DNA from: Phycisphaera sp.
Lineage (GTDB): Bacteria; Planctomycetota; Phycisphaerae; Phycisphaerales; SM1A02
Length of the DNA: 64,000 nt
Assembly (NCBI GenBank): GCA_016124975.1
Contig: WGMP01000004.1
Coordinates: forward strand, 124,001-188,000
Direction: 5' to 3'
Shown: positions 59,841-64,000 of the stretch, piece after piece
Layout: each line of letters opens with the position of its first letter
Position numbering within the stretch: the first letter of the stretch is position 1
Made by a program: the position numbers and the translations under genes
Notes under the pieces: generated by a model
Databases searched by the model: none
The model's input: the letters and a program-made list of their open reading frames with translations, nothing else
Told to the model about the DNA's origin: nothing

Positions 59841-62507
59841 TCAGTTGCAGGCGCCCCAGCCGTTCAGCAGGGCCGCGAGGTCCTGCGAATCGGTGGTGCC
59901 GTCGCCGTTGAGATCGGCGCCAGCGGTGCCCCACGCGTTGAGGAGCGTGGCGAGATCCTGCGAGCTGACCTCGTTGTCACCGTTGAGGTCACCCGGGCAC
60001 GACGGCGCGCAGCTGCCGGCCTGGGAGATCGTCATGGTGCCCGAGCCGAAGCCCGCGGGCGACCAGGCGCCGACGGCGATCACATAGGTCGTGCCGCAGG
60101 TACCGGGGAAGGTGACCTGAGACTGGAGACCGCAGGAATCGTCGTTGCACGCGACCTGAGCGCCACCGCAGCTGCCCTCGAACACGGCGAGAGCCGTGTC
60201 GTACGACGCGCCGCAGAGCGAGATCGTGATGTCCTGATCACCGACGGCGGTGTAGGTGTACCAGATCTCGTTGTCGATGCTGACGCAGGCGTTGGTGAGG
60301 CCAGTCGCGAGGAAGTTCGCGAACGGAGTTCCGCCGAGGCCAACCGCGATCGCGTTCGCGCACTCGTCGTTCGCCGGGGGCTCCGGCGGGCCGTCCGAGG
60401 TCGCGATCGTGAGCGTGCCGCTTCCGGGGAGCGTGGCGGCCGCATAGCCACCGAGCGCCACGAAGTAGGTCACGCCGCCCTCGAGATCAACAGCGTCGAT
60501 GCGGCTGGTGAAGCCAGCGCAGCCCGTGCCGTCGTCGTTGCAGGCGAGGACGCCAGCGAACGCATCGCCGCACACATTGAGGATCGCGATCTTCGTGTCG
60601 AAGTTCGCGGTGCCGCAGGTCGAGAACGAGTAGGTGCCCGTCTCGGTGGGGGTGAAGCTGTAGAAGTTGGTGTTGTAGATCAGATCGGTGAACTGCATGT
60701 CGCAGATGCCCGTCAGATCGAGGATGGTGCCCGTACCGCCGTTGGCGAACGCGTTGTCGCCAAGGACGACCACGGTCGGAGCGTCGCAGGTGCTGCCACC
60801 GCCGCCACCGCCGCCGCCGCAAGACTTGCAGCTCACGGCCGCAGCATCGGCGCAGATCTGATCCCACTCGGTCGCACAGCAGAACGGATCCGCAGTGCAG
60901 ATCAGGTCGCAGCACTCTGCATCGCTGCAGTACGGGGTGCCGTTCGCAACGCAGCAGTCGCCAGCCTCAGGGCTGCCGCACACGATCGCGGTGCACGGCA
61001 CACCCGTGACCTCGAGCGTGTACTCGTTGCCGACCGAGAGACCGCACGGAGAGCCCTCGAAGGAGCTGGGGAGCGCCACGATGAAGTGGTCACCCGCCGG
61101 GAGGCAGACCGACACGGTGCCGGGGCACTCGCCGACGGTCGGGCCGCCGACGATGCCATTGCAGCCGAGGTCAACCGCCGCTGCAAACGCGGCGATGTTC
61201 GAGCGGATCGTCAGGGTGACCTCGGTGTCCTCGGTGAGGGTCAGGAGGTACCAGTCGGTGTCGCGCGTGCCGCCATCAGCCCAGAAGGTGCCCTGGACGA
61301 TGTCGCCGAGCGCGATTGGCTCCGTGGGGAGCGTCGGCTGGGTGTTGCATCCGCCGTTGAGGTCTTCACCACAGAGCTCAGCCTCGAAGGCGGTCGCCGT
61401 GCCGAGATCGCAGGGCACGAAGCTCGCGATCTCGATCTGGCCGAAGCCCTGGTCGGCGGCGCTGAAGCCACCGACGACGATGTAGTACTCGACGCCACCC
61501 TCGAGCTCCACGAAGGGAATCTCGCTGGTGAAGTTGGCGCAACCCGCGCCGTCGTCGTTGCACGCGAGCACGCCGTCCGCGGGCGTGCAGCCCTCGAAGA
61601 CGGCCAGACGCGTGTCGAAGCCCGCGAGATTGCAGGTCGAGATCGAATAGACGTCGCTCTTCGGAGGCGTGAAGCTGTAGAAGACGGCGTTGTAGATCAG
61701 GTCATCGCCGAACGCACCCGGGTCGCAGAAGCCCGTGAGGTCGACCGGCGTGAACGCGGTCGAGGTGTCGAAGTCGTTGAGGCCGACGACCAGGTCGGTC
61801 GCCTCTTCGCATCCGCCGCCGCCACCGCCACCGAGGAAGGTGATGTTGAAGCTGCCCGAACCAACGGGGGTGGCCGCGGCGTAACCGCCGAGGGCGATCT
61901 TGTAGGTGACGCCGCCGATCAGCTCGACCGCAGGAATCTGGCTGGTGAAGCCGGTGCAGGTTGCGCCGTCATCGTTGCACGCGAGAACGCCCTCGAAGGG
62001 GTCGCAGCCGTTCATCACGGCGATCTTCGTGTCGAAGTCGGCCGTGCTGCAGGTCGACATGCTGTAGAAGCCGTCTTCCGCTGGCGTGAAGAGGTAGTAG
62101 TTCGTGTTGTAGAACTGGGGCGTGAACTGCATCGTGCAGGCGCCAGTCATGTCGATGATGACGCCGGTTGCGCCGTTGGCGAACGTGTTGTCGCCGAGGA
62201 CGAACTCGCCGGGCTTGTCGCAGGTGGAGCCGTCTCCGCCACCGCCACCGCCGCCGCCGCCACCGCCGCCGCACACGCCGCAGATCGCGACGGCCGCGTT
62301 GGCGCAGATCTGATCCCACTGCGTGTTGCAGCAGAAGGCGTCGGCCGCGCACACGGCCTCGCAGCACTCGGCGTCAGAGCAGCCGGGCGTGCCGTTTGCA
62401 ATGCAGCAATCACCCGCAGCCGGGTCGCCGCACTGCGCCCACGCGGCGCTCGCGACGAACGTCGCGGACAGCGCGGTACAGATGAAGGTCCAGTTCTTCG
62501 ATCGCAT
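59841..62507 (-). CDS. large secreted Cys-rich and beta-domain protein with dockerin-like C-terminus
   Basis: An 888-residue exported protein. After a signal peptide (about 1-24, cut near AWAQ) come a Cys-rich unit (CSDAECCEAVCAADAFCC, WDQIC), a poly-Gly linker (12 Gly), and a beta domain (FYSMSTCSTADFDTKIAVMN, YKIALGGYAAATPVGSGSFN). A second poly-Gly linker, a second beta domain and a distinct third beta domain follow. Then the first module repeats: CSDAECCDLICTADPFCC, poly-Gly, and a similar beta domain (FYSFTPTETGTYSFSTCGTA). A last beta domain precedes the C-terminal pair DLNGDNEVSSQDLATLLNAW, DLNGDGTTDSQDLAALLNGW. The domain style is that of adhesin or matrix proteins. AAGGAG lies 8 bp before the ATG. 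Confidence 0.83.
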   Translation of the reverse strand: MRSKNWTFICTALSATFVASAAWAQCGDPAAGDCCIANGTPGCSDAECCEAVCAADAFCCNTQWDQICANAAVAICGVCGGGGGGGGGGGGDGSTCDKPGEFVLGDNTFANGATGVIIDMTGACTMQFTPQFYNTNYYLFTPAEDGFYSMSTCSTADFDTKIAVMNGCDPFEGVLACNDDGATCTGFTSQIPAVELIGGVTYKIALGGYAAATPVGSGSFNITFLGGGGGGGCEEATDLVVGLNDFDTSTAFTPVDLTGFCDPGAFGDDLIYNAVFYSFTPPKSDVYSISTCNLAGFDTRLAVFEGCTPADGVLACNDDGAGCANFTSEIPFVELEGGVEYYIVVGGFSAADQGFGQIEIASFVPCDLGTATAFEAELCGEDLNGGCNTQPTLPTEPIALGDIVQGTFWADGGTRDTDWYLLTLTEDTEVTLTIRSNIAAFAAAVDLGCNGIVGGPTVGECPGTVSVCLPAGDHFIVALPSSFEGSPCGLSVGNEYTLEVTGVPCTAIVCGSPEAGDCCVANGTPYCSDAECCDLICTADPFCCATEWDQICADAAAVSCKSCGGGGGGGGSTCDAPTVVVLGDNAFANGGTGTILDLTGICDMQFTDLIYNTNFYSFTPTETGTYSFSTCGTANFDTKIAILNVCGDAFAGVLACNDDGTGCAGFTSRIDAVDLEGGVTYFVALGGYAAATLPGSGTLTIATSDGPPEPPANDECANAIAVGLGGTPFANFLATGLTNACVSIDNEIWYTYTAVGDQDITISLCGASYDTALAVFEGSCGGAQVACNDDSCGLQSQVTFPGTCGTTYVIAVGAWSPAGFGSGTMTISQAGSCAPSCPGDLNGDNEVSSQDLATLLNAWGTAGADLNGDGTTDSQDLAALLNGWGACN

Positions 62508-63029
62508 CCTCGGTTCTCCTTACAACTTGGGTCTCACACTCTGACTGGGTCCAGGGCCGCGGCCGCCGGACCACTTCGACGCGTGCGTTCAGATCGCCGA
62601 TCGGGCCCGCGCGCCATTGCGGCGAATTCGGGTCTCTCGGTCAATCCGCTCCGTCGGGATGCGTACCCAACGGAGGCCCACGCGCTTGGCCTGCAACACG
62701 GCCGTGGTGCAGGTCATACGGTCCCGTCGCACGACGACGGTGCCGCACAGGCCTCCTGAAGATAACTCCAGTCTGACGACTACCAAGTCGAATCTTGATC
62801 GATCGCAAGAATCGTGCAACCGTCTCCCGCACGGCGGACGGATGCGCGGTGCGCGCGGCCTGCTCGATTCGCTCCGAGCGCGCGGGATGCGGAGGCGCAC
62901 AGGCGTCATAAATCCATGCCCTGCTTCGGCCTAGGTGGGCGGTCGCCGTCTGTCCACGCGTTTGGTCAGACGCTCTTATCATCCGCGGCCCGTTTCACCC
63001 ACGCTCATCCCCGATCCTGGAGATCTGAC
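62508..63029. other. non-coding divergent region
   Basis: 522 bp between the secreted-protein gene and the peroxiredoxin. Short open frames exist on both strands but look random. It contains the Shine-Dalgarno of the leftward gene (62515-62520) and a TATCAT (62977-62982) that might be a -10 for the rightward gene. Nothing else is recognised. Confidence 0.5.
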
Positions 63030-63500
63030 ATGCCCCTGTCCATCGGAACCGTCGCCCCGACCATCAAGCTCCCCGCCAAGCCCGGCGAGGAAGTGGACGT
63101 TGGCGCGCTGTTCGGCCGCGAGAAGGTCGTCATCCTGTTCTTCCCGCTGGCGTTCAGCTCGGTCTGCACTGAGGAGATGTGCCACTTCCGCGACAACTGG
63201 TCCGTCTGGAGCGGACTCGGCTGCAAGGTGTTCGGTGTGTCGATCGACAGCCCGTTCGTGACGGATAAGTTCCGCACCGAGCTGAGCATTCCCTTCCCGA
63301 TCCTCTCGGACTTCAACAAGACGGTCGCCGCGAGCTACGACGCGCTGCACGCGGACCTGATGGGTCTCAAGGGCGTCACCAAGCGCGCGGCCTATGTCAT
63401 CGGAACCGATGGCAAAGTCGCCTATTCGTGGGAAGCGGAGATTCCCAAGACGCAGGTCGATTTCGACGCCATCAAGGCCGCCGTGGCCGCTGCGAAGTGA
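63030..63500 (+). CDS. peroxiredoxin (AhpE/BCP-like)
   Basis: Thiol peroxidase of 156 residues. The peroxidatic Cys46 is in FPLAFSSVCTEEMCHFRDNW, the standard PxxxSxxC form with Thr/Glu after it; Cys51 follows nearby. SIDSPFVTDKFRTELSIPFP and RAAYVIGTDGKVAYSWEAE complete the fold. A resolving Cys outside the first helix is not seen, so it may be a 1-Cys type or use Cys51. GGAG lies 8 bp before the ATG. The next gene overlaps its stop by 4 bp. Confidence 0.92.
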   Translation: MPLSIGTVAPTIKLPAKPGEEVDVGALFGREKVVILFFPLAFSSVCTEEMCHFRDNWSVWSGLGCKVFGVSIDSPFVTDKFRTELSIPFPILSDFNKTVAASYDALHADLMGLKGVTKRAAYVIGTDGKVAYSWEAEIPKTQVDFDAIKAAVAAAK

Positions 63501-64000
63501 GCGGGCCGGGACGGAGCAGCGACGACGCACACCCGCCTGGGTTTCCCCCAGAGCGTTGTGCAATGTACCTCGCTGGGAACGAGGGCGCGCCTCCGAGAGA
63601 ACAGCTCGTTCGCGCCGTCGCGCATGTTCGTCGCGCGAGCGGCGATGCGATGCCGCGCGCGCTCGATGTCGGCTGCGGGCCGGGACGCGAGGCTCTCTTC
63701 CTCGCGCGTTCGGGCTTTGAAGTCTTTGCGTTCGATCCGTATCCAGAGATGCTCGAGCGAACCCGAGAGATGTTCGCGCGGGATCCCGACGGCGCGCGCC
63801 TGCTGAACCGCGTTGCCCTTGAGCGCGCCACGCTCGAGGAGTTCGCGCCACGCATCGAGGCCGAGGCCTTCGCGCTCGTCCACGCAGGATTCGTGCTCCC
63901 GTTCGTTCTTCCGAATCGATTCGACTCCTGCATTCAGAGCCTGCTGCGAAGCATGCGGCGCGGGGGCATTTTCTGCGGGCAGTTTTTCGGGCGCGACGAC
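63497..64000 (+). CDS. SAM-dependent methyltransferase, N-terminal part (3' end outside window)
   Basis: Open frame of 168 codons to the window end. Class I SAM motif I is in RALDVGCGPGREALFLARSG, followed by FEVFAFDPYPEMLERTREMF (motif II acidic residue at the end of strand 2) and a glycine-rich RRGGIFCGQFFGRDD late motif. It may be of the TehB-like or thiopurine-methyltransferase-like type; the substrate is unknown. A GTG at 63497 overlaps the peroxiredoxin stop (GTGA); an ATG at 63563 is an alternative and begins MYLAGNEGAPPREQL. Co-translation with a peroxiredoxin may point to detoxification, by position only. Confidence 0.82.
   Translation, partial: MSGPGRSSDDAHPPGFPPERCAMYLAGNEGAPPREQLVRAVAHVRRASGDAMPRALDVGCGPGREALFLARSGFEVFAFDPYPEMLERTREMFARDPDGARLLNRVALERATLEEFAPRIEAEAFALVHAGFVLPFVLPNRFDSCIQSLLRSMRRGGIFCGQFFGRDD

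Noticed and set aside
61086-62759. 557-codon plus-strand frame opposite the secreted Cys-rich protein
   Set aside because: Antisense shadow made of Ala/Arg/Val runs; no start signal and no domain.
62617-62934. 105-codon frame in the gap before the peroxiredoxin
   Set aside because: Arg/Thr-rich random-looking content, no ribosome site, and lower third-position GC than real genes here.

Overview
The window is GC-rich, densely coded bacterial chromosome, most likely from a planctomycete of the class Phycisphaerae. Three things point there. The two large secreted proteins at 57791-62507 end in a two-copy, dockerin-like calcium-loop motif of the form DLNGDG-x3-QDLA-x2-L-x2-WG, which is typical of that class. 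They also carry a Cys-rich repeat of the form CCxxVCxxDPxCCxxxWDxxC. Finally, an mreBCD cluster sits among otherwise ordinary housekeeping genes. No phage, plasmid or CRISPR locus is visible. The assignment is inferred from protein style and not from a marker-gene tree.

Layout. 1-12.4 kb: the end of a DEAH RNA helicase (hrpA), then a leftward series pgk, miaA, topA and a large three-domain FtsK/SpoIIIE ATPase. 12.5-18.4 kb: a rightward set with a TlpA-like thioredoxin, rpe, accD, lnt and a HEAT-repeat lipoprotein. 18.6-22.8 kb: a near-consensus promoter, a leader able to form four hairpins, a coiled-coil membrane protein, a tiny membrane protein, then mreB, mreC and mreD. 22.8-27.4 kb: a GlmU-like acyltransferase, polA and tRNA-Asp with two duplicated terminator hairpins. 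27.4-35.5 kb: redox and regulatory genes (thioredoxin-like protein, two ECF sigma factors, a LuxR-type response regulator, a B12-fold protein), an RluA-type pseudouridine synthase, an amidohydrolase and menG/ubiE. 35.5-40.8 kb: an exported protein, tilS and two membrane proteins with thioredoxin-like domains. 41-45.6 kb: a light-repair operon with two photolyase-family genes around an SRPBCC-epimerase fusion. 45.7-53.9 kb: an esterase, an MFS transporter, tRNA-Arg, mazG, a HIT protein, trpA, lexA, a class V aminotransferase and a small lipoprotein. 53.9-64 kb: a MITE-like element, a gene interrupted by an amber codon, a SPOR lipoprotein, an acyl-CoA synthetase, the two Cys-rich secreted proteins, a peroxiredoxin and a partial methyltransferase.

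Expression features. At least eight genes start 6-9 nt after a TAnnnT hexamer, which suggests leaderless mRNAs. Elsewhere, 4-bp start/stop overlaps give tight operons (mreC-mreD, response regulator-rluA, sigma factor-membrane protein, photolyase-fusion-photolyase, mazG-HIT, peroxiredoxin-methyltransferase). Short tandem repeats are unusually common: three lie at gene 3' ends (2757, 11117, 50156) and three inside reading frames (rpe, rluA-like, lexA). No single locus is a clearly new defence or biosynthetic system. The most unusual items are the EccC-like triple-ATPase protein, the structured leader ahead of the mre region, the MITE next to an amber-interrupted gene, and the in-frame repeats in lexA and the pseudouridine synthase.
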